Shown in pieces: positions 22,396 to 35,600 of a stretch of 64,000 nucleotides of DNA. The stretch lies in the NCBI RefSeq assembly GCF_020283565.1, contig NC_060059.1, forward strand, positions 50,411,157 through 50,475,156. The letters run 5' to 3'. The notes beneath the pieces were generated by a model. It was not told where the DNA came from and ran no database searches. It saw only the letters and a program-made list of their open reading frames with translations. Every line of letters starts with the position of its first letter. Position 1 is the first letter of the stretch. This DNA is from Trifolium pratense. Its lineage: Eukaryota; Streptophyta; Magnoliopsida; Fabales; Fabaceae. A program made the translations under genes and the position numbers.

Positions 22396-22971
22396 AATTT
22401 TTTATTACTTACACAAATAAATCATCTCTTTCTTTATTTAGTGGTCGTCATCTTCCTCTACAATTTATATTCTGTATTTAGTGGAGATGATGCACACAGG
22501 CCAGGTCATAGAAATGTCATCTGTAGAATTTGTGTATGTGGCTGAGTGGCTCTTTGTTAACATAAAAAAATGCATACGAGAAAAAGTTAATAGTCATAGA
22601 CATACTTTGGTAACAATTCGTGACCACCGGAGCAAAATATATTCAAGCAAGTGTAACACAATTATATATTTTTTTCTCCCATAGTTTATTAACAGTGCAA
22701 CACAATTTTTTGGAACTGAAGGAGTTTAATTTTTTCTTTCTCTCGGATAGTATGAAGGAATATTTTAGAACTGAAGAATTTTGTTTTCCCATAGTATGAT
22801 TATTGTCTTTGAAATTTTTTTAATACACTGTATAAATATAGATTGTAGTGAAACTGAAGGAATTTTTTTGTGTACCATTGTAAAAAAAACATCTGAATGG
22901 AAGAAAAGAATAGAGGAAGAAGACGACCACTAAATAAATAAAGAAAGAAATGATTTATTTGTATAAGTAAT
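22396..22971. repeat. Foldback repeat with about 70-bp arms
   Basis: The left arm carries CAAATAAATCATCTCTTTC and TTTAGTGGTCGTC; the right arm carries GACGACCACTAAATAAATAA. Internal open frames are not protein-like. Part of the left arm is also seen at about 41395. Confidence 0.5.
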
Positions 22972-23710
22972 TTCTCCATGTTTTTCAATTAGGAAATTGT
23001 TCATTGTTTCCCCATAACATTCCTCAGAGCATAACTCTAGACCTAAAGGGAAACCAACTCAACAAAGCATTCCCTAATTCATTAAGCCAGCTTAAGCATG
23101 TTGAAGTTGTAGATCTCAACAACACCTTTACTAGCTTGTCTCATCTGCTAAAATAAAAGTTCCTAAAAGAATCACAACTAAGATATATATAAATCATAGT
23201 CAAATGAATCACATTAATTAGTTCAGCACCATACCAATTAATTCAGCAACAACTTCATTATAAGGGGTAGAGAAAGCGGTACAAAGAGTGATTTTGGCGG
23301 CGGCGGTGGTGGTGATGATAAATAATGTTGAAGAAGTCTGAATTTTGAAGATGGGATGAGGAAGAAATCTAGATTTGAGATGAGATGATGATCGCAGATG
23401 AAAAAATATGGGAAAATTAGGGATTTTTGGGATTAATCTATTTTAATTTATTTATTTAATATTTTATTAATTAAAATAAATTTTAGTAATATGATTTATT
23501 GAAATAAAATAAACAATAATGCCACATGTAATTGTAGTGTCCATGTGTCATCTGCCACATCATGAAAATTGACTCAAAATGAAGTGGGGGATCAAAAGTA
23601 CAAAAAAAACTAAAATAGGGAGACTGAAAAATTGATTTTTGAAATAAGGGGACCAAAACTTCAAAAGATTAAAAATAAGGAGATAAAAAATTACTAAAAA
23701 AATTCTCCTA
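22972..23710 (+). mobile_element. Truncated copy of the LRR-carrying foldback element
   Basis: It aligns with the right two-thirds of 27927-29080, including the LRR-like segment (about 22980-23160) and the right inverted arm, but the left arm is absent. Confidence 0.65.
22980..23160 (+). pseudogene. LRR gene fragment (copy 1)
   Basis: Nearly identical to 28350-28530. It encodes an LRR-like stretch (ITLDLKGNQLNKAFPNSL, then a VVDLNNT repeat) of a receptor-like protein, with no start, kinase or further repeats. Captured and non-functional. Confidence 0.6.
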
Positions 23711-24250
23711 AGTCAAGAATAAATGACAAATTCTAGAAAATGAACAATTACATGAATACTCTCCTAAGATATAGAAAGAAAAGTTATACCATAAAAATAT
23801 TTAAGCTCAAATTCCTTACTAGTACACCTCACAAAAAGTGTATATTCAATTCATGAAGAGATTACTCAAAAGTCAAAACAAGTTGCTTGAGTGTGCCAAA
23901 AACCAGCGTTATTATCACCATTGAAACGGGATAAAGAAACATTAAACACCAAACCAAAGATATACCAAATGAAACACAAGTGATAAAAACTAAGACCTAG
24001 AAAGAAAAAAATGGTGTAATAACAACACCAAAAGCTACAATTATTTGAAACCAAACTAACATCAACAGCAGAATTTACATGTCCATGCATCTAAATTTCA
24101 TTAACTTCAATGTTTGGTTCCCTTAATTCCACAAACACTAAACTAAACCTAAATTAACCTCAACTAGCCAAAGCTATTATTTCAAACATAGCCACAAAAT
24201 GATGATAAACAACATGTGATTGGATAGCTATGTAGGAGGGAGCTTAATTC

Positions 24251-24653
24251 CTAGCGTCTCCTTTGAGCAGTTGCCCTTCTAGCATTGAAAAAAGCAGCAG
24301 CAACAGGGACACCAAGGTAATTTTGAGCAGAGAAAGTTCGTGTGTTGAAGTGATCTCTTGAAAAAGGAGGAGTAATTGAGTGCTTCTTCCCCTTTTCTTG
24401 CTTGAAAAGGACAAATACATACCTGTGGATTCCTATATTAGGATTTGGTTTTTCATAACTTGTCAGCTCTTTGCCTGTATACACAAAATTAGAGAGCAAA
24501 AACAATGTAAGGGTCAATTTCTTCCTCAATTTTTTCAACAACTCTATGATTAAAATACCTGTGAAGTACAATATTTCTTTTTTTAGTATATCAACAAATC
24601 TATGTAACCTACCAAATGTGGAATCTGTGGTCCCTGGAATGTCGGTCACCATC
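24251..24653 (-). pseudogene. TFL1-like: TFL1-like copy B: exons 3 and 4 only
   Basis: Exon 4 at 24251-24474 (224 bp) encodes [20 protein letters not shown] and the rest of the C terminus up to RRATAQRRR and TAG. Exon 3 is at 24613-24653. Both are open with correct splice borders, and exon 4 has the TFL1-type Asp in SRDHFNTR. Homology ends at about 25018 within intron 2. No exon 1 or 2 is seen before copy C begins, so this is a 5'-truncated partial duplicate. Transcription into a fusion is possible but not shown. Confidence 0.8.
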
Positions 24654-25018
24654 CTGCAAAAGGACATTTAACTAAATATGAATATTCTTAATTAATAGTA
24701 TATTTGGAAAATCTTATGTTAGTATATTCTAATGATTCGAATGTACCAATACATTATGTCGATAAATTTATAAGTAAATGAATATATTTTGAAAAAAACT
24801 TTTTATTCGTCATTTAAAAAATTATAATAACTGAATATTATTAATTAAAACTGTCAAAAAATAAATTTTGATATTTTTTTAATTTGTATTGGTCATTATA
24901 GTGAATATTAAAAAAAATTATTAAAAAATCTAAGAATTAGTGTAATGTTTATAAACAACAAAATTATGTTTTTTCTTGTGAAATTATTATCTCTAAAATA
25001 CAATAGTCGACAAATATA

Positions 25019-27090
25019 GTATTTTTAGTATTTTTTTAATCTACTAGAATTATTAGAATTGTATTGTTAAAGGCATATGTTAATATTTTTCAAACCAGAA
25101 AAATCACTACATTTAATGTAGTAATGAGGGGTTTGGATAGTACATTATATGTTCTGGGTTCGATCCCCAGCTCATTATAAACAAAAAAAACCAAAAATAT
25201 ATATGGAGATGAATGAAGAAATGATATCTAATTTTGGATGGTACTCACTCACAACAAGTTGCTTTAATGAGCGTGCTGTATATTCCTGCTCTGAATAGTT
25301 TTTTTTTTTATTACTCTTTTGGTTCATATAATATTTTTTTACAAAAATAATAATAATATTCATTCATTCAAACTAGTAAAATATATACAAGGTCTTAGAC
25401 TCGATTCTCATTAATAATATTGTAAACCAAAAAACTAGTAGAGGATGTGATTGGATAATCTCCCGTGTAATTTGCACAGGAGTGATTAATGTTTACATTT
25501 TAGCCTTTTATCCCTTTTTTTATACTATGTATATTGTACACAAAAAAAACTAGTGGTTGAGATTTCACTGAAACCAACAATGGAGAGGATCCTCTCTTAG
25601 TAAAATATATCAATCGAAATTATTACATATTCAAGTTCGATAAAAACTACAAATAATGAATCTCCAAGTAGACTCACAACACCCGATCGTGAGTGAATTG
25701 AATAAAATGATCTAATGTCTACAAATATATAAATAACCTACCATTGATATGACAAAAATCATATTATTTAGCATGACCCTTATTTAATATAGTACTTGTT
25801 AAGCGAAGCTCATATTATAAATATGAATGAACGTTTAAATTCTTGATCATACCAACTAATTATTTATTCTTAAAGCAATTACGATTGGCAAGTAGCTAAT
25901 TTAGTTTCAGTTATAAAACCTAGGATTAGTAGTGACTTATTCCTTAAAATCAATTCAATATTGGCTAGATAAAGAAAAACATTAAACATAAAATTAACAG
26001 AATACCTATCAGTTTTTATTAAATAAATTAAATAAAAATACTTGTAGTAACATGATCCAGATAGTTTCAAACACATTCATACAATTTATAATATGATGAA
26101 ATTAGCTACTCTTAATAATAACAACTGACATAACAAAAAAGATTTGAAAGCTATACATTAATAAAAGATGAATAACACGCTTGAATGATAATTCCAGTGG
26201 CGAAATTTTTCGAATTCTGCTCTATGGGGTGGTTGGGACATATTTTTCTCTTTATAAAAGGATAATGCTGCATATAGCGAAAACAATCATCACGAATTTC
26301 TCACGAACAAATTTAATTGGTATTAATTGCTCTACTACACGGTTGTTTTTGCCTATTCCTTTTTCTTTTTTGCCTTTTATTTTTTTCTTTTCATATTCTG
26401 TATGTTGCTCTATAGCTAAATTACTAATGCTCCTTTCACTATTATAAACAAAAAAAATTACTTTTTAGGTTTATTGAAAAACTAATATATCTAACCTATA
26501 TTATAGGTTAAATACTTCAGTTTTCACTGACCAAAATAAAAATAGCTTTAGCAAATAAAAATAAAAAGAACTTATACAAATAAACAAACATTTGTGTTAA
26601 TTCATACGTTTTCACCGACAAAAAATTGTATCTTTATACATTGTTTTATCAAATTACGAAACCAATATTCATTCAAGATTTAAATTTATTTTAAAACAAA
26701 TTAATATAAAAATACAACATATATTGAATTTTAACTATAAATATCAGTACCTGACCAAACTCTAAAGTACCAAAGTATTCATATTTTATTAATTACCTAA
26801 TATGTTACTAATAGGGTCCAATAGTCTGTCCAAAAAATATAGAGTCCAAAGTTCTGAACAAAATAATGCTTGCTTGTGCCAATTCGTGACAATTCGCTAT
26901 AAACAAATTCGCTGCATATAGCAGCTAAAATGATGAACGCATGAAACACGCTTTTTCCTGACAGTTTCTTGTGTTGGCACAGTGCATATCGCGACACGAT
27001 TTGACAATAAATTTGGCCTATTTTCTACTTTGTCTTCAAACTCTATGTGATGTCATTTTCTTTGTAGAATATTGTCTTTGACCATATAAG
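25019..27090. other. Unique AT-rich spacer
   Basis: No counterpart in the duplicated blocks. It contains a SINE remnant (25112-25190) and short open frames without recognisable protein. No gene is supported. Confidence 0.5.
25112..25190 (+). mobile_element. tRNA-derived SINE remnant
   Basis: GTTTGGATAGTACATTATAT, GGGTTCGATCCCCAGCTCAT and an A-rich tail match the right part of the SINE at 50762-50853. The left (box A) part is missing. Confidence 0.6.
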
Positions 27091-27093
27091 GGA

Positions 27094-27290
27094 TAGTGCA
27101 GTCAGGAATTCACCGACTGCAGTGCAGTCGGTCACATCTAGACTGTCTGATCAAGATCAGACGGTCCAAATTTTAAGATCAGATTTTATATTTGAAATTT
27201 GATCTTAAAGTATGAACCGTCTGATCTTGATCAGACGGTCCAGATTTACTGACTGCATGCAATCGACTTCACTGAATCCAAATCCCCATA
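27094..27290. mobile_element. Small palindromic MITE
   Basis: About 200 bp with nested inversions: GACTGTCTGATCAAGATC and its partner CTGATCTTGATCAGACGG, and outer GTGCAGTC/GACTGCATGCA motifs. A truncated relative lies at about 48540-48710. Confidence 0.6.
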
Positions 27291-27926
27291 TAAGACACCT
27301 AAAAACTAACTAAAATACTATAAAAAAAAGTACTACTATTAAAAACATAGCATGACGAAATGTCATGACAAGCCCAAACTTAAACAGTTACTTATTCTTA
27401 AGTAACATGCTTGTCAAACAAAATCTTCATCCGATAATGGAATCACCGGCCTTCACTTCACTGATCATGCCCAATCAACACTCCAACCCCTAGGACTTCA
27501 ATCAGATTTAGTCTAACGGATATTCACAAAACGGATATTCACAAGATGTCTCAACTCAACTTTTTCTCTCACTCACAAATTTTCACTCGATTATTTGAAA
27601 AGGGTATTCTCTCAATCAACATGTAATTGCCTTTATCATGGGTTTGAAAGCATTCTATACAGCTGATCAAAGTTCAAACAAAAACACGTGTTTTAGAGAT
27701 TTTTAAGGGTTATAATTTGGCTTAGGTAAAAGTCACATATTTTTGAAAAAGTAGCCTTGTATATGGAGTTAGGTATCCACTACTCTTCCTTCTTAATGAT
27801 ATTAATTATTCGGGGACAATTTACAAATTTTAGAAGATTGTAAAAGAACATAACAAACCTAACTAAATAAAAATAAAAAATCTACCTAAAATATAATAAA
27901 AATAAATCTAACTATAAAATAATAAA

Positions 27927-29080
27927 GGCTTAAATGTAGTTTTGATCCCCCTATTTTAAATTTTTTGAAGTTTTGGTCCCCCTATTTCAAAAACCAACTT
28001 TTCAATCTCCCTATTTTAAATTGTTTGTACTTTTGGTCTCCCACTTCATTTTGAGTCAATTTTCATGATGTGTCAGATGTCACTTGGACACTACAATTAC
28101 ATGTGACATTATTGTTTATTTTATTTTAATATATCATAATAAAATATTAAATAAATTAATTAAAAGAGATTAATCCCAAAAATCCCTAATTTTTCCAGAA
28201 TTCTTCACCATCATAGTTGTGTTCATCCTCTCATCTCCAAATCCAAATTTATTCAACTACATCACCAACCCAACCAAAATCATTCTCTATTTCTTCCACT
28301 TAACTCCTCGTAACCAAAAATCTCACTAATGTGAACAAGAAATTTTTCCATGTTTTTCAATTAGGAAATTGTTCCTTGTTTCCCTATAACTTTCCTCAGA
28401 GCATAACTCTAGACCTAAAGGGAAACCAACTCAACAAAGCATTCCCTAATTCATTAAGCCAGCTTAAGCATGTTGAAGTTGTAGATCTCAACAACACCTT
28501 TACTAGTTTGTCTCATCTGCTAAAATAAAAGTTCCTAAAAGAATCACAACTAACATATATATAAATCATAGTCAAAGGAATGACATCAATTATTTCAGCA
28601 CCATACCAATTAATTCAGCAACAACTTCATTATAAGGGGGTAGAGAAAGCGGTACAAAGAGTGATTTTGGCGGCGGCGGTGGTGGTGATGATAAATAATG
28701 TTGAAGAAGTCTGAATTTTGAAGATGGAATGAGAAAGAAATATAGATTTGAGATGAGATGATGATCGCAGATGAAAAAATATGGGAAAATTATGGATTTT
28801 TGGGATTAATCTCTTTTAATTTATTTATTTAATATTTTATTAATTAAAATAAATTTTAATAATATGATTTATTGAAATAAAATAAATAATAATGCCACAT
28901 GTAATTGTAGTGTCCATGTGTCATCTGCCACATCATGAAAATTGACTCAAAATGAAGTGGGGGATCAAAAGTACAAAAAAAACTAAAATAGGGAGACTGA
29001 AAAATTGATTTTTGAAATAAGGGGACCAAAACTTCAAAAGATTAAAAATAAGGAGATCAAAAATTACTAAAAAAATTCTC
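27927..29080 (+). mobile_element. Pack-MULE-like foldback element carrying an LRR fragment
   Basis: Arms of about 250 bp are inverted (left GTTTTGATCCCCCTATTTTA; right matching TAAAATAGGGAGACTG and GGGGACCAAAACTTC). Between them lie an LRR-coding fragment (28331-28530) and a GGCGGCGGCGGTGG-rich stretch with no inverted partner, as expected for captured sequence. The outer termini are diverged and no clear target duplication is seen. Confidence 0.65.
28331..28528 (+). pseudogene. LRR gene fragment (copy 2) inside the foldback element
   Basis: A 65-codon open frame with QLGNCSLFPYNFP followed by one to two plant-type LRRs (ITLDLKGNQLNKAFPNSL, VVDLNNT). A real LRR receptor is many times longer. 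It is probably captured from an expressed LRR gene and has no evidence of function. Confidence 0.6.
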
Positions 29081-29622
29081 CTAGGTCAAGAATAAATGAC
29101 AAATTCTAGAAAATGAACAATTACATGAATCCTCTCCTAAGATATAGAAAGAAAAGTTATACCATAAAAATATTTAAGCTCAAATTCCTTACTAGTACAC
29201 CTCACAAAAAGTGTATATTCAATTCATGAAGAGATTACTCAAAAGTCAAAACAAGTTGCTTGAGTGTACCAAAAACCAGCGTTATTATCACCATTGAAAC
29301 GGGATAAAGAAACATTAAACACCAAACCAAAGATATACCAAATGAAACACAAGTGATAAAAACTAAGACCTAGAAAGAAAAAAATGGTGTAATAACAACA
29401 CCAAAAGCTACAATTATTTGAAACCAAACTAACATCAACAGCAGAATTTACATGTCCATGCATCTAAATTTCATTAACTTCAATGTTTGGTTCCCTTAAT
29501 TCCACAAACACTAAACTAAATCTAAATTAACCTCAACTAGCCAAAGCTATTATTTCAAACATAGCCACAAAATGATGATAAACATGTGATTGTAGCTAGC
29601 TAGGTAGGAGGGATCTTAATTC

Positions 29623-32600
29623 CTAACGTCTCCTTTGAGCAGTTGCCCTTCTAGCATTGAAAAAAGCAGCAGCAACAGGGACACCAAGGTAATTTTGAGC
29701 AGAGAAAGTTCGTGTGTTGAAGTGATCTCTTGAAAAAGGAGGAGTAATTGAGTGCTTCTTCCCCTTTTCTTGCTTGAAAAGGACAAATACATACCTGTGG
29801 ATTCCTATATTAGGCTTTGGTTTTTCATAACTTGTCAGCTCTTTGCCTGTGTGTACACAAAATTAGAGAGCAAAAACAATGTAGGGTCAATTTCTTCCTC
29901 AATTTTTTCAACAACTCTATGATTAAAATACCTGTGGAGTACAGTATTTTTTTGGGTAAATGATCATTTACCCCCTGCAAAATAAGCAAATTTTTATTTA
30001 CCCCTTTAAGCAGATTTTTTTTCTGTTTACCCCCAGCAAAACATAGATTCACTCATTTTGCCCCCCGTGTGTACAACAGGACATGTGAATGTGCAAATCT
30101 GTTGACATGGCTTGTACACGTGGAAAAAATAATTAATATTTATTTTTTATATTCCATGTCAGATAATATTTTTTTTTTTTAAAAATTCCTACAAAATAAA
30201 AAAAACGTATTTTCTTTTTTTTTTCCCCAAAAAAACCCTACAAATAATTTTTTTTTCCTACAAATTTTTTTAAAAAAATTCCTGCAAAAAAAATAATTTT
30301 TTTTTCCTACAAAGAATTTTAAAAAATTTCCAACAAAAAAAAAATGAATTTTCTTATTTTGCTCCCAAAATAAATATTTACTCCAAAATAAAGTTTATTT
30401 TCAAAATAAAAATTTTAAAGATTTATTTTCAAATCTTTTTGAATTAAAAAAAACATGATCTTTATTTTTTAAAAACACAACATTATTTTTTTGTTAATCT
30501 CTTTGAATTAAAAAAAATAGAAAAAGAAGTTTTATTCGTGTTTTCCTCTTATACCAAAATCATTTTCCCTAGAACTAGAAAAATAGAAGGAAGCACAAGA
30601 CAATAACGAAGTAGAAGACGATTTCGGTGATTGAAAAAGACGACGAAGAATATGATCACGACGGTGGAAGCAAACCGGTGAAGATTCTGTTTTTTTTTAA
30701 ATCAAAAAGATTTGAAAATAAATTTTTAAAATCTTTATTTTGAAAATAAACTTTATTTAGGAGAAAAATATGAAAATTCGTTTTTTTATTTTAGGAAAAA
30801 AATAATAATTTTGTACGAAAAAAAACTATTTGTAGGAATTTTTTAAAATTTTGTAGGGAATTTTTTTTTATTTGTAGGATTTTCTTTTAATTTTGGAAAA
30901 AAAATTCGTTTTATTAATTTTGTAGGAAAAAAAATTTAACTTTTTTTTTGAAAAAAATATTATCTGACGTGGAATTTAAAAATAAATATAAATGTTTTTT
31001 TTCCACGTGTACAAGCCACATCAGCAAATTTGCACAATCACATGTCCTGTTGTACACACAGGGGGCAAAATGAGTGAATCTATTTTTTTGTAGGGGGATA
31101 AACAGAAAAAAAAATCTGCATAGGGGGGTAAACGAAAATTTGCTTATTTTACGAGAGGGTAAATGATCATTTACCCTATTTTTTTTTTAGTATATCAACA
31201 AATCTATGTAATGTAACCTACCAAATGTGGAATCTGTGGTCCCTGGAATGTCGGTCACCATCCTGCAAAAGGACATTTAACTAAATATGAATATTCTTAA
31301 TTAATTGGAAAATCTTATGTTAGTATATTCTAATGATTCGAATGTACACCAATACATTATGTCGATAAATTTATAAGTAAATGAATATATTTTGAAAAAA
31401 ACTTTTTATTCGTCATTTAAAAAATTATAATAACTGAATATTATTAATTAAAACTGTCAAAAAATAAATTTTGATATTTTTTTAATTTGTATTGGTCATT
31501 ATAGTGAATATTAAAAAAAATTATTAAAAAATCTAAGAATTAGTGTAATGCTTATAAACAACAAAATTATGTTTTTTCTTGTGAAATTATTATCTCTAAA
31601 ATACAATAGTCGACAAATAATTTTTTGACTCATAAAATAATTTGTTAATTTATTAATTTAATGATTTTTCTTTTTTGGCAATATTAATTTAATGATTTTT
31701 TTTTCTTTTTTGACAATATTAATTTAATGATTTTATATACCAGTATATTTAAATTTTCAAATGTACAATAGAAGCTCGCTTAATATTTTCTTGTAAGTTT
31801 TCTTATTTTTATATTTTTTTCGTTTTTATGAATGGTTATTACTTATTACTAGTTTTTATTTTATTTTTTATATAGATGCTGGTTATTACTAGTTAGAATA
31901 TGCAGAGAGGTTGTCGATAGATATTTGACCAAATAGAATTATCCACTTCTTATGCAACATATCAATAAAATACCCCTAAAGGAGATTATGTTAAGCAGGG
32001 TAAAAAGGGTTTCCCATTCGAGATGAGGAATTCAAACTAATAGTTCCACAATTTTTTTTTGTACATGTGATTGCCTGATAATGAACGAAGAATATTAATA
32101 TATTATATTTCTTTTTGAAGCAATGTTATATATTTTTTTGATATAATATATATTAATTAGGTTTTTAAAAAAATATTACACCTTTCAATTTTTATTTAGG
32201 GACTAATATATCAAATACTAATAGTTATTTTTTAGGAGAATGTTAATTTGTGACCTTAAGACACATGTTAAGGAAGCAAAAATAGAAATTATTAAATGCT
32301 AATTTGTGCATTTTGACTTTTGTAGCATTAAATTTTTTTATATCATTAAATGTTAAATTTCTATTTTAGTATATCTTAACGGGCACATGTTAACAAGACC
32401 CAATAATCAAATAGGAGGACCGGACTGTTTAGTCGAAACGTCTTAAAAAGTTGTAAAAGAAATATTTTACGACATGTGTAGAAATATTTCAAGACATGTG
32501 TAGAATATTTAGAACAGAATAAAGATATGGAGGTCCCGTCCAAAAAAAAAAATATGGGGATAACAATGGTAACAAAAAAAAAAAGTCATCATCACATTCA

Positions 32601-35600
32601 TGACCAACCCTGTTATCCAAGATTCTAAAATAGTTATTAACAATTATCATACCTAGCTCTTATATTCAAGCACTATCCAATATACTGCTTTGAACTTTAT
32701 TGGAGATATGACCCTAAGTTTCCAGATTAATATACCCATCAACGTTTTTTCTAATCTTTTATATTATAAGCTTGTATATACAAACAAACTCTAAACCCTA
32801 ATTTGTTTCCCCTGTTTTCCCTCCATTTTATCTTGCAATTTTTATTAAAAAATAATACAATTTTGTCTTAACTAGAATTCGAACCCGCAACCCTTCAATG
32901 AAAGGCAATATTTCCAACCATTATGGCAAGTATACCAATTGTGATTAAAATTATGTGCAATAATTGATAAACACCATCAATTTTAAAAGTATATCATATC
33001 AAAATTATTGTTGACTATATTATTCATCACGAAATATTTTTATGTCTTTCCTGATCAATGATTTTTTTTTTCTACCGGATCATAAATTTAGAGAATAATT
33101 ATCATGTGAGATTTGGAAAGTTTTTTTTTTTTGACGCAAAGATTTGGAAAGTTATTATTACGTGTAATTTGGAAAGTTATTATCAAACTCAATTCTACTA
33201 AATCAATTTTTTTTTGCAACACAATCATAGTCATGTCACTAATCACATTCATTATTTTGTTTTTAATATTGCAGATTTAATATTAACCGATGATCAATTG
33301 ATATAATATGCACTAGCAGATCAATTGTGATTTAAATTATGTCCACAAAGTGTTAAGCTCCATCAACTTTCATAGGAAAGATTTCATACGACAATTAAGC
33401 ACCATCAATTTTCATTGCACAATTTAAACAATTAAAAACTGATAATCTCTTATATTATAAGCTTGCTAACATAAGCTAACCCTAAACCAAATTTTTTTCC
33501 CCTCATTTTCTCTTTCTTTTTATTGCAGCTTTATATTAAAAATATACAGATTTATCATCGAACCTGCATCTCTTACTTACAATAAAACCTTTCAACCGCT
33601 AAAACATGTGCTTCAATTATGAAAAAAATTTAGGAATCCTAATATGTTAACCCTGTTTTCAATAAATTTGAACGGCGGAATTAATCACAATTTTTATTTA
33701 TTTATGGATGTCTACTTAAGTTTATGTTCTTGATTACGTCTTTAATTTTTTTTTAACCTTTAATTATCAACAATTTTTTAACCTTTAGTTATCAACAATT
33801 TTTTTTAATAAGTAAACAAAACGATGGGGTTCAAAAATTATTTAAAAAATATATAAAATATAAAATAAGCACATAAACAAATATAGAATAATTAGTCCAT
33901 GAAATTCCCTATACTACTCTTATTGAAAATGCTCTTAGAATTTTTGTATTTTATTTTTTATTGTTACATATTATACCTAATTAGACCCATGCACCGCATG
34001 GGTCAAAGTTCTAGTTTACCGATAATTTAGAAGTATTTATCCATCAATTAATGAGAATAAATTATATACATGTGAAATAAAAATTAGTTATAAGTTAGTT
34101 ATGAGTATCATATATAAATATACTTACGTGGCTTATTCTTATTAATCGTTGGACAAATACCATCAAATTATCAAAGGGTAAAACATGTGTCACCATAGAT
34201 CAAAGGCAAAATTACACTACAAGGCCTTTATCTTATTTTTTTGTAACACTTTGGTCCTTTATCTTTTTTTGTAACACTTTGGTCCTTTATCTTTTATTTG
34301 TAACACTTTAGTCCTTTATTTTTTTTATTTGTAACACTTTAGTTCCTTTTTTGTAACAGTTTGGTCCTTTATTTTTTTTTTGTAACACTTTGGTCCTTAT
34401 ATAAAATAAGGACCAAAGTGTTACAAAAAAAAAAGATAAAGGACCAAATTGTTACAAAAAAAAGATAAAGGACCAAACTGTTACAAAAAAATAAGATAAA
34501 GGACCTGTAGTGTAATTTTGCCTAGATCAAATTACCAAAACACTAATAATCATGGTCAAACCCTTTCCATTCCTTACTCCAATGAAATAAACATCAAGTT
34601 TCATAAAAGTTGTTTGATCTAAATATAGTTCTAGTAGTTATTTTATCACACTTGCCAATTTGGTTCTTCTATTTTCAAATTCATGATTTTAGTCCCATAT
34701 TTTTTTTCAAATATTTGTTCCTTTTCTCCACCATACATGTTGAGGCCTGATTTTAATAATTTGGTAAGTGAGACGTTTTTTGTGAAAATTCAATTTTATT
34801 ATAATATTGGTAAGAAATTTTCACGGCCGTTTGCGATTGTGATGACTAATTTCTGTTAGAGAATCTGAGATACACAAGGTCGATTCTCTCCTTTTAACCG
34901 AGATTTTTTCCATATAAATGAGTTAATAATCGAACCTCTAACCATATATTTAAGAAGACGAAGACCCTTACAACTTGAATTAATTATTGTTGGTTCTATC
35001 TAACCAGTTTATCTATTATCTAACAATTTATTCATTAATCTATATCACAATAACAATGAGATTGATGTAAAATATGGTCTACATGGATTCTCACCTAAAA
35101 TCATTAAAAAAATATTTTTAAAAACATTTTGACACATAAAAAAAAATTTAGTGGCCAAATTAGTGGACTTAAAAATAGAAAAATCAAAATCATAAATAAA
35201 GCTAAATGGGAGGGCCAAAACTTTATTTTAACCAAATTGTTTTCTAGAAAAATCATTTGAGCAAGTTTTCTAACAAATAAAAATATTTGTCTCATTTTGT
35301 CAAAAAAAAAAAATATTTGTCTCATGCAGTCAAAAAAATAATTATTTGTCTCATAATGAATACAATATTTTTTATGCAAAAAATTATCTAAATAGTACTA
35401 TAGTCAAAAAAAAAAAAAATTAAATACCAGTGCAAGTGTTCTTTCATATAACGATCACTTGGGCCAGGAACATCCGGATCTATCATGATCTGTAGGAAAA
35501 GAAGAGATAATTAATTTTTTTTTTCTATTAATCTGTAGGAACATCACATGGAACATATACATCTGGAAAAAAAAAATTATGCCAACTAAAAATACACTTT

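Noticed and set aside
26181..26447. 88-codon hydrophobic open frame
   Set aside because: AT-rich chance frame with TTT-driven Phe/Leu content; no homology recognised and no promoter or splice context.
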